Positions 22,101 to 32,940 of a stretch of 64,000 nt of DNA are shown here, in pieces; positions within the stretch are counted from its first letter, which is position 1; the number at the start of each line of letters is the position of its first letter. A program made the translations under genes and the position numbers. The notes under the pieces are model-generated. The model had not been told where the DNA came from. It saw only the letters and a list, made by a program, of their open reading frames with translations, and made no database searches. The stretch is from the NCBI RefSeq assembly GCF_963678635.1, contig NC_087062.1:24324177-24388176 (forward strand). The letters are read 5' to 3'. This DNA is from Symsagittifera roscoffensis (taxonomy: Eukaryota; Xenacoelomorpha; Acoela; Convolutidae).

Positions 22101-25100
22101 ACCAACTTGAATTTTTCGTTAATGATACAGTAACACTCCATTTATGTTCTTACTTGTGTTTTGGTTCTGACCTGCTTTGTTTTTTGAGCTCAGAAAACAA
22201 ATTGCTAGCCTCGAAAGGAATCGATGAATTTTTTGTTACGAATTGTCGCCACACGTGTCCTGATATATGATTTTTAGGGCTGATAAGATTGCCGTATTAC
22301 AGAAAAAACTAAAAATTCTAAGATTCGCCCCTGTCCGGATATATAGGTTCCAAGGCTTTAAGTTTGTAGTTTTGTCTTTCAGCGTCCTCTGCAAATTAAG
22401 TTTGGCGATGGGACTTGTTTTACTCACGAGGAAGTGCAGCAGTGCCTAGATGTTTGTGACAGACATGGATTCAAAATCGACTACAGAGCAGGAGATGCCA
22501 TATTGGTTGGTTACGTGTGTTCCTAAATCACTTAAATTTATCCTCCCATTTATTTGGGCTGGGACAATTTTCAATGGGAAGCTTTGAATATGTCAAACCG
22601 CTCATTTTGAAGCAAGATTTTGAGCCCAATCGTCTAAAAAAAACGCTCAAACCGGTTGAGAAAAGTTACAGGTTGAGAAAATTTTTAGATAAAGATCAAG
22701 TACTGAAAGCATATAACTATAACACTTATTAGAAACCTATTTTACAGTACAGGGTTTTGGCTGATGCGTCAACAGACAAAACCAAATTAGAAAAAGTTTA
22801 TCTTAAAATCATACGACTTCGGGAAATTATTTTTTCAAGAGGAGAAAAATTAAGACAAAAACGAATCATATTCATAGTGAAGGAATTATACATCTATGAT
22901 TTTTTAAAAGTAGTATGTAAGTTTTTGAGAAATGAGTGCATATCGACCAGAGTTAAAGAAGCTTTGACTGAGAAAAATTGAATGTTATATGAATGAGGCA
23001 GTATCAACTAGGTAGATACTTGTGCATTTAACGCTTAATCAAAAGAACTAGCTAAATGATAGAACTAGAAAAAATTTCAATTTAATTTAATACTACCCAA
23101 ATTTTGTATCCTGGATTCAGAGCTGCAGAGAACATCAATTACAAATCTCCAATCATGAATTTTTGGACAATGTTATACAGGAAAACTATCGTTTGGTGAA
23201 ACTCTTTTTTGGTTGGAAATGATTTTTTTTTTAATTCCGCTAAGGATCAATATACTGCTCAATTTTTTGCTCTTAGTGCTTCAATTTAATTTCCCTAATT
23301 CATTTTTTTTTCTTTGATTTGTTGATTAATTATTGATACTAAAAACCAACAGAAGTCATAACAGGATCTTAGGCATCTACAAACGGGCTGCAAAATTCCA
23401 CGGCGCTCTCGCGATGAGACTTCATTTGGATGTAAATGCAAACAATTTTTTATAATTTGGTTATCGTCATTAACCTGTTTTCAAATAAATCTCCCTCCAG
23501 AGTTAACTTGAAAGAACTATTTTTGAAATTTGTAACACATTTTCTTGACTAAAAATTGTTCTTTCATGATTCATGTTCTGAAATAAAAATTTTGATGACT
23601 CATGCTTGCTAATTTGAACAATTAGTATTCTGAAAAAAGAAAAAAATGTAGGTTTAACCATTTACTGTGCTAGCTTAAACATTTTTACCGCAGCAACAAA
23701 CGGAAAAAAAAATCAACCGTTTTTTTCTTTATCCATTTGTCAACTTCGCCCTGGAAGTAAACAATTTTTAACGTACCGTTGATAGAGCCAGGTTTTCAGA
23801 CAGGTTTTTCTGGACAGTATTCTACAGATTTTTAACTTCGGAGCCACAACTTTTTTTGAAAAAAAAGTGTTGCGTAGGGTGGGTCTTCAGCACACTATGA
23901 CAACCGAATTTAATTTCTTAAATTTTGCGGGACTAGGATTTCTGTGAAAATGATCTTTCGCCAAAGTAAGAAAGATGACTAAAAATAGACAAGACTGCTC
24001 GTATCACGGCAAAACCTTGAGTGTTCAGACTGCCCAATATGTGGTCTCGATTCGTTTTTTGAGTATGAAATTTTGTCAAACTGTAAAACCTAGGCTGATA
24101 ATATCACAAGGTTTAAATTATGAGTCTTCTATGAAACTAATCAGACCAATTTTGTTGAGTCAATTCAAATTGAAACGATTATGAGGATAACTTGCCACGC
24201 ATAAATAGTTCGCATATTGAACCAAACCTTCAAAGTTTTTTTTTCAGCAGCAAAGTCGCACTTTAGTCAAGTGCTAACATACTCGCTCGGCCAGAACAAG
24301 ATTTCCGGATCAATCAAAGCCCATACGCCGTCAGCGTTTCTAAAATTGCTCTGAAGAAAAAACCACCCGGGCATACATATTCCTCACTTTCTTCGAAAGT
24401 CGGAAAAAAACAAATTGTACTTTTACGCTGAAAAATCCAAAAGCGAGCCATCAAACTCATTGTAGAAAAAACGAAGCCTGTTTAAAGTGTACTAACTGAC
24501 CACTTAAAACGTGGCTATTTTTTTCTGTTTTCAAGTTGTGGAACGATTCAAGTTGTTGATTTGATTGTTTTTGAAACAACATTTTTTTCTATTGAAATTT
24601 TAAATTGCACATTCTTCTATATAAAAGAATGCGTCTTTTCGGTTGCTGGTTTTTGTTGAGCTACGGAAAATAAAACATGGCTCGGAAAAACTACTTGCAG
24701 GAGTATTAAGTGAAAAAACATAATTCGGGCAAGAGATTGGTTAGCTCAAAGAAAACTAGCAGGGGTCAAAAGCGATATCATAAAAAAGTCCGGCTCCTTT
24801 TTTCCTACCCATCTGCGAATTTTTTTCTGAGGTATTTTTTATTCACCTTGTTCGATAGTTACAAAATTCGCATGCTGATAAATCAAACCAGGTCTCGTCA
24901 AACATATATGGCCACCATACTTGACCTTATAAAATCTCTCGTAAGACCTTATAAAATCCCTCGTTATGTAAGGTGGGGGGAAGAGGAGAACGAGGTTAAA
25001 GTCCAATTAGTGGTGGTTTGGATTCCTATTTTTTTTTTAAAAACTTGTCTCAGTCCCGGGAAAAAGTGGTCTCAATAATTTCGTTCTTCAGACTAGATTA

Positions 25101-25597
25101 GAGGAATATCGATCAGAGGCTAGCTTTATTGATCAGGCTAACAATTTTAACTTCTATTTAATACTACAATTTCAACATTATTTTAGCCATTGTTATCTCT
25201 CGTTTACACCTCTTGATTTGATGAAAATAATTCTTCTGTTTTCCTTCATTCAAAAAACGGCAGAAAAATTGTTTCTTTTTGAGTTTTTTAAAACAATTTG
25301 GTCCAAACACTCTGTTATACTTGCGAAGCATCTGAATGTCATTGTCAGGGGCGGATCTAGGATTTTCTCGAGGGGGGATTTTTGAAAATTTTGTTGGCCT
25401 TTTTTTGCGAATCCCTGAGGACAAGAAAGCAAATGCCAGCCCCCCCTAAATCCGCCTCTGCTCATTGTTATTTGAAACTTTAGGCTTGCAACTACAGATT
25501 CCTGCACGGGAGACCACCAATTTATCTGAAGCCTGGTCAAATCAGAAAGCTAGGAGTAGTGTTAGGGCAAAAATTCGACAGAGTTGGACCGCAATAA
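15941..25597 (+). CDS. TauD/TfdA-like Fe(II)/2-oxoglutarate dioxygenase, six exons
   Basis: Exons 15941-16149, 16324-16546, 17480-17760, 18508-18658, 22383-22505 and 25484-25597 join through GT-AG introns with matching phases. They form one frame of 366 codons plus stop, so the gene looks complete and intact. The family fold is supported by VGLVHLTNTG (~91-100), the YYHHEMQY block with H150-x-E152 as proximal iron ligands, GGSTY-like GVDGSTYFSD, GDAIL, and FLHGR with H337 as distal ligand. R350, 13 residues later, fits the 2-oxoglutarate-binding Arg. No signal peptide or membrane segment is seen. These enzymes hydroxylate small molecules in cytosol or mitochondria; the substrate cannot be told. 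The Asp usual before Asn in the GD..l.DN..lHGR block is Cys here (CNYRFLHGR). MITEs lie in introns 2, 3 and 5. Start choice: first ATG in the exon; an upstream exon is not excluded. Confidence 0.85.
16324..16546 (+). CDS. Dioxygenase exon 2
   Basis: Acceptor ATATTTTAG, donor GTAAAA; 74 codons plus the base finishing Lys70. Contains KVGLVHLTNTG, typical of the TauD-like N-terminal half. Confidence 0.85.
16779..17165 (+). mobile_element. hAT-like MITE family A, intron 2 copy
   Basis: Begins CAGGCGCGGATCTAGGA with a G-rich strip. It contains the family core GGCGCCAAAGGCGCC and ends in GAGACCCTTTGGGTCGGCAG and TCGAATCCCTC, truncated relative to the full terminus. It is non-coding. It lies in intron 2 of the dioxygenase gene, in the opposite orientation to the intron 3 copy. 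Confidence 0.75.
17480..17760 (+). CDS. Dioxygenase exon 3 (HxE iron ligands)
   Basis: Acceptor TTGTTGCCCAG, donor GTAAGT. Encodes EIVYYHHEMQYAH with the H-x-E facial-triad pair, then GVDGSTYFSDN. Inverted MITE copies flank it at 16779-17165 and 18100-18502. Confidence 0.9.
18100..18502 (-). mobile_element. hAT-like MITE family A, copy on splice acceptor
   Basis: Left end CTGGCGGATTTAGG. The right end is the inverted family terminus with the pattern GAAAATC..CCC...GAGAAAATCC..GATC..CCCTG. Inside are CGACCCCCTCACC, AAGGGTCCCCC and GGCGCCTTTGGCGCC. The flanking octamers ACTAGAAA (18092-18099) and ATTAGGAA (18503-18510) match at 6 of 8 positions, fitting an aged hAT-type 8 bp target duplication. 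The right octamer contains the acceptor AG of exon 4. Confidence 0.75.
18508..18658 (+). CDS. Dioxygenase exon 4
   Basis: 50 codons plus one leading base; donor GTGATT. Its acceptor AG (18506-18507) lies inside the putative right target duplication of a MITE that ends at 18502. Confidence 0.85.
18659..20250. other. Intron 4 of dioxygenase gene, 5' part
   Basis: AT-rich intronic sequence. I see no gene, RNA or clear repeat boundary in it. Confidence 0.4.
20250..22260 (+). repeat. Degenerate ~850 bp tandem repeat in intron 4
   Basis: Blocks recur in the same order near 20945-21500 and 21895-22220. Shared pieces include CAATAAGAGAG, AAAATAACA-ATATTAG, TTGACTTCTGTTG, AAAAGATTTTTAA, and GACCTGCT before TTTGTTTTTTGA. 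A third, weaker copy lies around 20040-20300 versus 21580-21700. The copies are old and interrupted. The 116-codon minus-strand frame at 21391-21741 lies in this repeat and is probably incidental. Confidence 0.45.
22383..22505 (+). CDS. Dioxygenase exon 5
   Basis: 41 codons in phase 0, from the acceptor TTTGTCTTTCAG to the donor GTTGGT. Ends DYRAGDAIL, the GD strand before the distal His. Confidence 0.85.
22506..23984. other. Intron 5 of dioxygenase gene, unique part
   Basis: No exon fits here: exons 5 and 6 already join in phase 0. The 74-codon frame at 22757-22981 follows a possible acceptor but lacks a donor and any family match. The rest shows nothing. Confidence 0.4.
23985..24425 (+). 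repeat. Dispersed repeat family C, diverged copy
   Basis: Starts AAGACTGCTCGTATCACGGC and ends with the far-end signature CACTTTCTTCGAAAGTCGGA. The middle differs from other copies. It lies in intron 5 of the dioxygenase gene. Confidence 0.55.
24792..24995. mobile_element. MITE family B, aged copy
   Basis: Matches the 59283-59489 element along its length: a C-rich inverted end (GGCTCC...CCTACCC), CATCTGCGAATTTTT, AAACATATATGGCC, CTCGTTATGTAAGGTGGGGG. The ends are decayed and no target duplication is visible. Confidence 0.6.
25346..25460. mobile_element. hAT-like MITE family A, short copy beside exon 6
   Basis: 115 bp with inverted ends CAGGGGCGGATCTAGG and CCTAAATCCGCCTCTG. The flanking octamers GTCATTGT and CTCATTGT agree at 7 of 8 positions, supporting hAT-type integration. 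It ends 23 bp before exon 6, inside the branch-point region of intron 5. Confidence 0.85.
25484..25597 (+). CDS. Dioxygenase exon 6 (distal His)
   Basis: 37 codons plus TAA in phase 0 after the acceptor GAAACTTTAG. Contains NYRFLHGRPP with the distal iron-ligand His and a downstream Arg. A 115 bp MITE ends 23 bp before it. Confidence 0.85.
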   Translation, partial: ACNYRFLHGRPPIYLKPGQIRKLGVVLGQKFDRVGPQ

Positions 25598-26070
25598 CAA
25601 ATGCTTATACATCAGTTTTGCTTTTTATCTAATTTCTATGGGTGCTTCAACATTTAAAATTCTTAAATTATTGGAAAAAAAATTCAAATATTTTTTGACG
25701 CCAAATATATAAACTTGAGCAAAACATGTTTTGAAAATATGTTTTTCCAAACACTGTAGTTTCCTTTGTTGAACCAATGATGAACTAATTGAAGGTTATT
25801 TAAAAGATCTCAATGTGGGTAGCAGTTTAGTTGTATACTTCTATAAAAGAATTATTCGGCTACTCAAATGTTCAAACAACCAAAGTGCATCGTTTTGCCT
25901 ACAATTTTTTTTGATCTTGCATAATCATTATATTTTCATTTCTCTGATACATTCAAATATATGCAACATTTTGCAACTTTTCTGAATCCTTCTAAGCAAT
26001 ACTAGACATCAGGGGTGCTTTTCCTATGGTACTGTGAGCTAAATTTGTGTGTTTGAACTTTGTTGACCTT
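25598..26070. other. Downstream of dioxygenase gene
   Basis: Presumed 3' UTR and intergenic DNA before the assembly gap. I see no strong polyadenylation signal or other feature. Confidence 0.35.
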
Positions 26071-26270
26071 NNNNNNNNNNNNNNNNNNNNNNNNNNNNNN
26101 NNNNNNNNNNNNNNNNNNNNNNNNNNNNNNNNNNNNNNNNNNNNNNNNNNNNNNNNNNNNNNNNNNNNNNNNNNNNNNNNNNNNNNNNNNNNNNNNNNNN
26201 NNNNNNNNNNNNNNNNNNNNNNNNNNNNNNNNNNNNNNNNNNNNNNNNNNNNNNNNNNNNNNNNNNNNNN
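26071..26270. other. Assembly gap (200 N)
   Basis: Exactly 200 undetermined bases. The round length suggests an arbitrary gap size, so real distance and content here are unknown. Confidence 0.98.
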
Positions 26271-26599
26271 GAGCAGTGTCATCTGCTCCTTATAAAACAG
26301 TACTAATGTTTTCTGTGATTTTTTTAAGAGCCGTTATGTATAGAATGACTGAAGGTTGATGCTCAAGTTATCCCAAAAAAACATGAGATTTGGTCTTATA
26401 AAGTTTTGTCTAACCGTACTGATAATAAGTTTAAGGTTTTAAAAAATTGAACAGACGCCATCTAAACTCCATTGTCTAATTTGACTAAAGTGTCAGAGTG
26501 ATCCATCGAACCAAAAAATTATGAATGGTTCATAATTGTAAATGTAAAAATTAGTTTATTGTCCGACAACGACGTCAAAACACTTTCTAACAAGGTTAA

Positions 26600-28370
26600 A
26601 AGGGCTTCCGGAAGGCTCCCTTTTGATCTGAAGCTAATAATCAAAACGCTCACAATATGCCCCAAAATTATTAGAAGTCATGTTGGTCCGTAATCTGATG
26701 AATCATTGGTTTTTCCTTTTTTGAAAAATGACACAACTTAACCATTTTGAAACAGTTTGTGTAGTTTCCTCTTTTTGAACAAACCTTCCACTCTTTGTAG
26801 TTGTTGTGCTAGTACACTTTTTTTCTGATGAAAACAGTGTTGAGATTATAGCGATCTATATGACATTCTTTTTTGTACAACTTTTGAAGACTTAAGGACT
26901 TCATATAATTTTTTTTTCTTCCAAAACAGTAATTACTGCTGATGATGTTCAGGATTTTTTAAACACATCAAAAAGATCAAAGACCAAATGTTTATAAATA
27001 TCAATTAAAAATTATACAGAAACACAAAACAATCGATGTGCTGCTAACTTCTGTCAGTCCTAATTGTTTCTAGCAGACTATTAACTACCAAAAACTTCTC
27101 AATGTTCTTAAGTGATTTTTTTTATATGTTTAGCTCAGCTGAAATCAGAACGCTTACACTTTGCCCCAAATTTATTAGAAGTCATATTGGTCTGTAATCT
27201 GAGGAATCATTAGTTGGTTTTTGAAAAATGACACAACTTAACCATTTTGAATCAGTTTGTGTAGTTTCCTCTTTTCTAACAAACCTTAAAATCTATGTAG
27301 CTCTTGTTCTAGTACACTTTTTTCTGATGAGAACAGTGTTGAGATTAGAGCGATCTATATGGCAATCATTTTTTTTTACAATTTTGAGGACTTAACGACT
27401 TCATATAAATTTTTTCTTCAAGAATAGTGATTACTGCTGATGATGTTCATGATTTTGTAAACACATCAGAAAGATCAAAGACCAAATGTTTAAAAACATC
27501 AATTGAAATTAATACAGTAACATAACACAATCAATGTGCTGCTATCTTCTGTCAGCCCAAATTGTTTTCTAGCAGGCTATTATTTACCAAAAACTTCTCA
27601 ATGTTCTTAAATATTTTTCTTAAAATGTTTGGCTCAGCTGAAATCAGAACGCTCACATTTTGCCCCGAATTTATTAGAAGTCATATTGGTCTGTAATCTG
27701 AGGATTTATTGGTTTTTTTTTCAAATGACACAACTTAACCTTTTTAAAACAGTTTGTGAAGTTTCCTTTTTTTGAACAAACCTTACACTCTATGTAGCTG
27801 TCGTGCTTGTACACTTTTTTTTCTGATGAGAAAAGTGTTGATATTTTAGCGATCTCTACCGCAATCGTTTTTTTTTCTCAGATTAAAAGAAAAAAGTTAA
27901 TCTTCTTTGTAGAAAATTGGCGCAACTACTTGCAAATTAATCATTGAAAATTTTGGCATGATCCGCGAAAAAAAATGGCAATTTGGAAGTTTTCACCGTA
28001 TCCTACACTTTTTCAAAATTTTGAGAAAAGTTTTTTTTCTAGAAATAAGTTCAAGCGTTTGTTTTTATCATACTTTTGTGTTTTTTAGGAAAACTGACAT
28101 ATAAAAATGAAGTTGTTTGAGGGTTTTTTCTGTTCTGATATTTTTTCAACAACTGAAAAATGTAAAAAAATTTTTTTTTTTAAATTTGAAAAAACTGAAC
28201 ATCAAAAGATCAGAGACCAAATATTTGATAAAATCAATTAAAATTTATCCAGAAAACTAATGCAATCAATGAGTGATCTGATTTTTTCTGTCAATTTTGT
28301 TGACAAGCAGCTCGTTTTGTTTTCTAGCCTGCTATTACCTACCGTAAATTTCTCAATTTTCATCTTTTTT
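26600..28370 (+). repeat. ~500 bp tandem repeat, 3+ copies
   Basis: Units begin near 26641, 27149 and 27645 with TCAGAACGCTCACA-TTGCCCC. They share ATTATTAGAAGTCAT-TTGGTC, GACACAACTTAACC, CAGTTTGTGTAGTTTCCTC, and later GATCAAAGACCAAATG. The third unit is interrupted after ~27880 by ~310 bp of other sequence and resumes at ~28190. The array abuts the assembly gap, so it may be longer than shown. Confidence 0.8.
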
Positions 28371-28439
28371 TTATTTTAACAGAAAATTTTATAGACATTC
28401 ACAGAAACCATTGTTGAGTGAGTTTGGTGGGTTGGTTTA

Positions 28440-29095
28440 CAGAGTTACTTCTTTTTGCTGATTTTTTTGATAGCGGAGAAAACGTTTAAAACGATAAGGT
28501 ACCCTTCGGAACAAAACGTGGGAAGGTATCCTCGTGAAACAAGACGTTCAAAATACCAGTTCAAAATACCACTCGGGTCAGACGCACGAGAATTTTCACT
28601 CAGTATTGATTAGGTTGGGAACGCTAGAGAGGAGGATTCTACGGGATGTGTTCATAGTGAAAATAACGAACTAGGAAGCACAGAAATGGTTATGAAGAAT
28701 AACATAGACGTCGGATGAAGTCTACAGTTTCAAATTATTCTACTTACGGGGGGATAAGTAAATCAAGAACTAAAGGGAGCAGCGGCGCCGGCGGGCTCGC
28801 TGAAAATAAAGTTGGAGCCTGTAAGCGCTATCCAAGAGGGCTTTCGAAGACCCTTCCAACGGGCGGAGAGAAGTTTGCATCGAGAAGCTACACGAGGCGG
28901 AGCGGATAGACGCTGTAAAAATGGGATCAAATTGTGTTGTCGACGGACCACATTTTAAAATGCCCAGCGAAATGTACAACTTGTAATTTTTGTGAAAATA
29001 CGGGACAGTAATAATACACGTGTCGCGATAAACAAGGGACGAATCGAGGCCGAGTTTGGTTGATACACGGCAAGAAGGGATCCAGTGAACAATTT
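28440..29095. other. GC-richer repeat-derived segment, unassigned
   Basis: More GC-rich than its surroundings. It contains a partial copy (28531-28610) of the 29.4 kb motif CTCGTGAAA-AAGACGTTCAA followed by AGACGCACGAGAATTTTCAC. A minus-strand open frame of 121 codons (29135-28770) looks coding in composition, but I recognise no domain. It is probably a remnant of the same mobile element as the next two entries. Confidence 0.35.
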
Positions 29096-29411
29096 TATGA
29101 ACAGGACGACGCATCATCGCAGCGTAAAAACTCAAACGGGTGAGTCAACAATCACGAGTCGGGAACGCGTGGATGGGACTCGGACAGCTCAATTGATTAT
29201 AATTGTAGGTCGGAGAGAGCAACACAGAAATTAATTTGGTTAAGTGCCAAACACAATTCAGTTATTTTATAACTTGTTTATTAGATGAGGACAAAATCAA
29301 GACTATAGAGAACAGGCAGTTTTCTTAAACTTTTTGATACTGGTGTAACAGAAAAGAAGGTGACAGGAAGAATTCGTTAAAAAAACTGGAGAGCTTCTGA
29401 AACAAGGGCAC
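29096..29411 (+). repeat. Direct repeat, copy 1
   Basis: ~316 bp from GACGCATCATCGCAGCGTAA to TCTGAAACAAGGGCA; repeated in the same orientation at 29505-29780, about 409 bp away. It has a ~40 bp insertion relative to copy 2. The pair may be remnant LTRs or a local tandem duplication. Confidence 0.7.
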
Positions 29412-29504
29412 CCTCGTGAAAAAAGACGTTCAACATACCAGTTGCTACCAAGGAACAGAAGGAGGGTGAGACGCACGAGAATTTTCACTCAGCATTGCGT
29501 AAAT

Positions 29505-29780
29505 CATGAACACAACGACGCATCATCGCAGCGTAAAAACTCAAACGGGTGAGTCAACAATCAAGAGTTGAGAATGCGTGGATGGGACTCCGACAGCTCA
29601 AATGATTATAAGTATAGGTCGGAAAGAGCACTACAGAAACTCTTTTGGATGACTGGCAAACACAAACCAGGACTATAGAGAACAGGCAGTTTTCTTAAAC
29701 TTTTTGATACCGGTGCAACAGAAAAGAAGGCGACAGGAAGAATTCGATAAAAAACTGAATAGCTTCTGAAACAAGGGCAC
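29505..29780 (+). repeat. Direct repeat, copy 2
   Basis: ~276 bp homologous to 29096-29411, sharing GAGTCAACAATCA-GAG, GACTATAGAGAACAGGCAGT and GACAGGAAGAATTCG. Confidence 0.7.
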
Positions 29781-30167
29781 ATCCAAAAGCCCAACGAAAT
29801 TTGCTACTTTCTTTGTATAGCCTATCTTTATCACGGTAAAAATTACGACTCGAGCAAACATCAGCCCTTGAATTGAGAGAATTAAACCAAAAAAGCATGA
29901 AATTAAAAACCAAATATAGAACATCGAAGAACTCATAGATGTTGTCGACCATATGATCAGCGAGCAAAAATCGACCATTTTTACTTCGCAACTATGAATT
30001 TAACGTACGCGTTTGAGCAGCTCTCTCTAAGTATGGAAATTAGCAATCACTGCAATTTCTCATATTGGAGGAAAGTCAACTAGGTCATTTAGGTTCAAAA
30101 CAGGGTTCTACTGATTAACGGCTATGCCGACGGAAAATCATTGGGTTACGGATTCCATTGCAAGTGA

Positions 30168-30812
30168 GTGTTCGTACGCCCACTCATTTATTCATGATAA
30201 ACTTACCCAATTCAAAGGAATGAAAATTGAACACATTGCAATGATTTGAGAAGACTTTGAAAAAACTCAATCGGGAAAACGTGGCTATGAAATTGTCTTA
30301 ATATGAATTCGTAAATAAAACTGAAATGGGGATGACTATGCCACAAAATAAAAAAAGTCGGGAATGACCACGCTTAGTAGAAAATTTTTTGATAAGTTCA
30401 CTCTCCAAAAACGCTCGCATAATTGAAATCTTTCATGAGATTGAGTAAAAGGTTAGGCAATTACTTGCCTGCACTGGTCAAATCTACGGCACCACAACGG
30501 TTTTTTCACCAACAAAAAGGATTTTTTGTGGCCTGTGGTCCCAGGAATGCTGAAGTGCATTCGAAACATTGAAAATGTAGGTTACGAACATTGTGGAGCT
30601 AAAGCATTATGACGTCCACAAGAAAGGACACCCGCATTGTCTGCGACACCAGTCACAACGGTCTGGCGGCGGGATTAGAGCATTTCCGCCCGGAAAAATG
30701 GCAAGCGATAAATTTTGCCTTCCTCTTTTTAATTGCGACTGAGGGAAAGTACTCAACAAATGAGCTGGAAAAGTTAGTCGTGGTGGGGAGCTCTGAATTT
30801 TTTAGCAATGAA
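30168..30812 (+). repeat. Tandem duplication in the gypsy remnant, unit 1
   Basis: 645 bp from GTGTTCGTACGCCC to TTTAGCAATGAA. Unit 2 follows immediately. Unit 1 has 75 bp (30251-30325) that unit 2 lacks; otherwise they look identical, so the duplication is recent. Confidence 0.9.
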
Positions 30813-31382
30813 GTGTTCGTACGCCCACTCATTTATTCATGATAAACTTACCCAATTCAAAGGAATGAAAATTGAACACATTGCAATGATTTGAGATGGG
30901 GATGACTATGCCACAAAATAAAAAAAGTCGGGAATGACCACGCTTAGTAGAAAATTTTTTGATAAGTTCACTCTCCAAAAACGCTCGCATAATTGAAATC
31001 TTTCATGAGATTGAGTAAAAGGTTAGGCAATTACTTGCCTGCACTGGTCAAATCTACGGCACCACAACGGTTTTTTCACCAACAAAAAGGATTTTTTGTG
31101 GCCTGTGGTCCCAGGAATGCTGAAGTGCATTCGAAACATTGAAAATGTAGGTTACGAACATTGTGGAGCTAAAGCATTATGACGTCCACAAGAAAGGACA
31201 CCCGCATTGTCTGCGACACCAGTCACAACGGTCTGGCGGCGGGATTAGAGCATTTCCGCCCGGAAAAATGGCAAGCGATAAATTTTGCCTTCCTCTTTTT
31301 AATTGCGACTGAGGGAAAGTACTCAACAAATGAGCTGGAAAAGTTAGTCGTGGTGGGGAGCTCTGAATTTTTTAGCAATGAA
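30813..31382 (+). repeat. Tandem duplication in the gypsy remnant, unit 2
   Basis: 570 bp, the same as unit 1 without the 75 bp block. Only this unit continues in frame into the rest of RNase H (LFGQKFTVV). Confidence 0.9.
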
Positions 31383-32940
31383 CTTTTCGGACAGAAATTC
31401 ACGGTAGTAACCGATCATAAGGCTTTAATCACTTTGGTCACAGCTAAATGGAACCATAAAGATAAAAACTTTGCTTAGTCGCCTAATCGGTTGGATAGAT
31501 TGTATCATCCCATGATTTTGTAACAGAATATACACTTTTTTATTTTCAAAGCGGCGTCGCAAACATCATGGCTAAATGGAAATATGGTTTTTCCAGCCAA
31601 TCAGAGTCCATTATGCAAGGCCAAACAACAATTGCCTCCGGATAAGGGCGTGGATGCATGCCTTGAAACAACAGTCAATCGGAGGACTCAAGTTTGCATA
31701 TCCAGGAGCGCTTATTTGAACGCGCAAAAACAGTCGGAGTAATTACTGAAATTCAAATTTTTTAATTGTTTTCTAAACGTGCTTCGAAGATAATTAGCTC
31801 GCGCAAGAAGTTGAACAACTTTTTAACTCATTATCCCATCAACTAATAGATTGACGAGAAAAAGAACGAACACCGTAATTTCAAATTGTTTCAAATTTCA
31901 AGGCAAGATAACTACCCATCTGTTTATGCGACGAAGCTTATACTGCAGTCAATAAAAAGTCAGATAGCTTTCCGCATTTAATTAGTGCGAAGTTAGTAAA
32001 AGCTAACTACATAGAGAAACCGCAGCTGGAAGCAATTTCGGACATGCTGGTGGCCAAGGACCCAAGTTCGAGAAAAACGTGAAGGCCATGGCTGTCTTCC
32101 TGAGGCAACACGTATATGACATCTATGTAAAGGATGGATGCCATTAAGTCCTTTACATTTTCCGGTCAGCAAAAGCACGCAAAAGTAACCAATCCGATTA
32201 TGTTTTAAAACGCGTATTGAAGTACAGCAATACTCATGGGTACCACGGAAACTATACATGGTACAAATGTCCAGTTTCACAGCGAAAGCAATCAAAAGTT
32301 TCTGCAATGCGGAGGCCTTGAAAGAATCCACTCACCGGTTAATGATCATAGCTCAACCAGTTGCGTCGAACTCACAATAGAAAGTCTAAAGCTCTTTGTA
32401 CTCACGTATCCTAAAGAAAAAATTCAAAAGAACTTTGGGATTTTAGTTGAACAAATTCTCGGGGCGTTACGGTTTGCATCAAACTTTTCATTCAAAGTGT
32501 CGCCATTTGAAACGCACCACAGTCGGGAAGTGGTACTCCGGAACTCAACAGAAAATGGCGCTCTAAATCCTCAATTGGAAAAAAGTAACGCCTCAGACGT
32601 CTGCTTGTTTAGTCAAACAAAATCACAGAGCCAAAAATATGCGCCATCCCGCTATACCGAGCTCGAACATGACTCGAAAATGGAGTACGACCAAGAAGAC
32701 ATGAATCACCCAAACATGGTCATGGAGGGCTTGGTTTTCCTAGATGGAGTGCCGGCGTAAATCAAGGCTGCAGATGTTAAAACCAAAAGACGAACTAGCA
32801 ACCGTTCGTAATCGGTGTTCCAACGCCTCAAGGAAATCAGAAATTGTATAAACTGATTAAAGACAAGGTTGTGATTGAATCTAATAACACAACTTCACTG
32901 AAAGCCGCCAAACGAAAGGATAAAACTAGGACGACGACTA

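Larger units (their letters stand above)
30085..32940 (+). pseudogene. Dead Ty3/gypsy-like pol (RT end, RNase H, integrase)
   Basis: The plus strand reads a decayed Ty3/gypsy pol. RNase H appears as NELEKLVVVGSSEFF then LFGQKFTVVTDHKALITLV near 31340-31440. Integrase core and C-terminal parts lie in the open stretch 32236-32760 (ERIHSPV..., SLKLFV, NFSFKVSPFE). Stops and frameshifts break the reading throughout. In the integrase stretch the usual SDNGTQF appears as IHGTNVQF, so the catalytic Asp is gone. A tandem duplication at 30168-31382 disrupts RT/RNase H. The element's remaining 3' part resumes at 42573 beyond the BEL insertion. Confidence 0.75.

Noticed and set aside
22757-22981. Possible extra dioxygenase exon
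   Set aside because: Exons 5 and 6 join in phase without it and recreate the GD...HGR block; no donor is visible.
25992-26359. Open frames across 26071-26270
   Set aside because: They exist only because the N gap has no stop codons.
28770-29135. 121-codon minus-strand frame, coding-like composition
   Set aside because: No recognised domain; lies among direct repeats; kept only as an unassigned repeat-derived segment.
29673-29991. Overlapping hydrophobic frames of ~100 codons on the minus strand
   Set aside because: They end in the 29.5 kb direct repeat and have no family match; likely chance.
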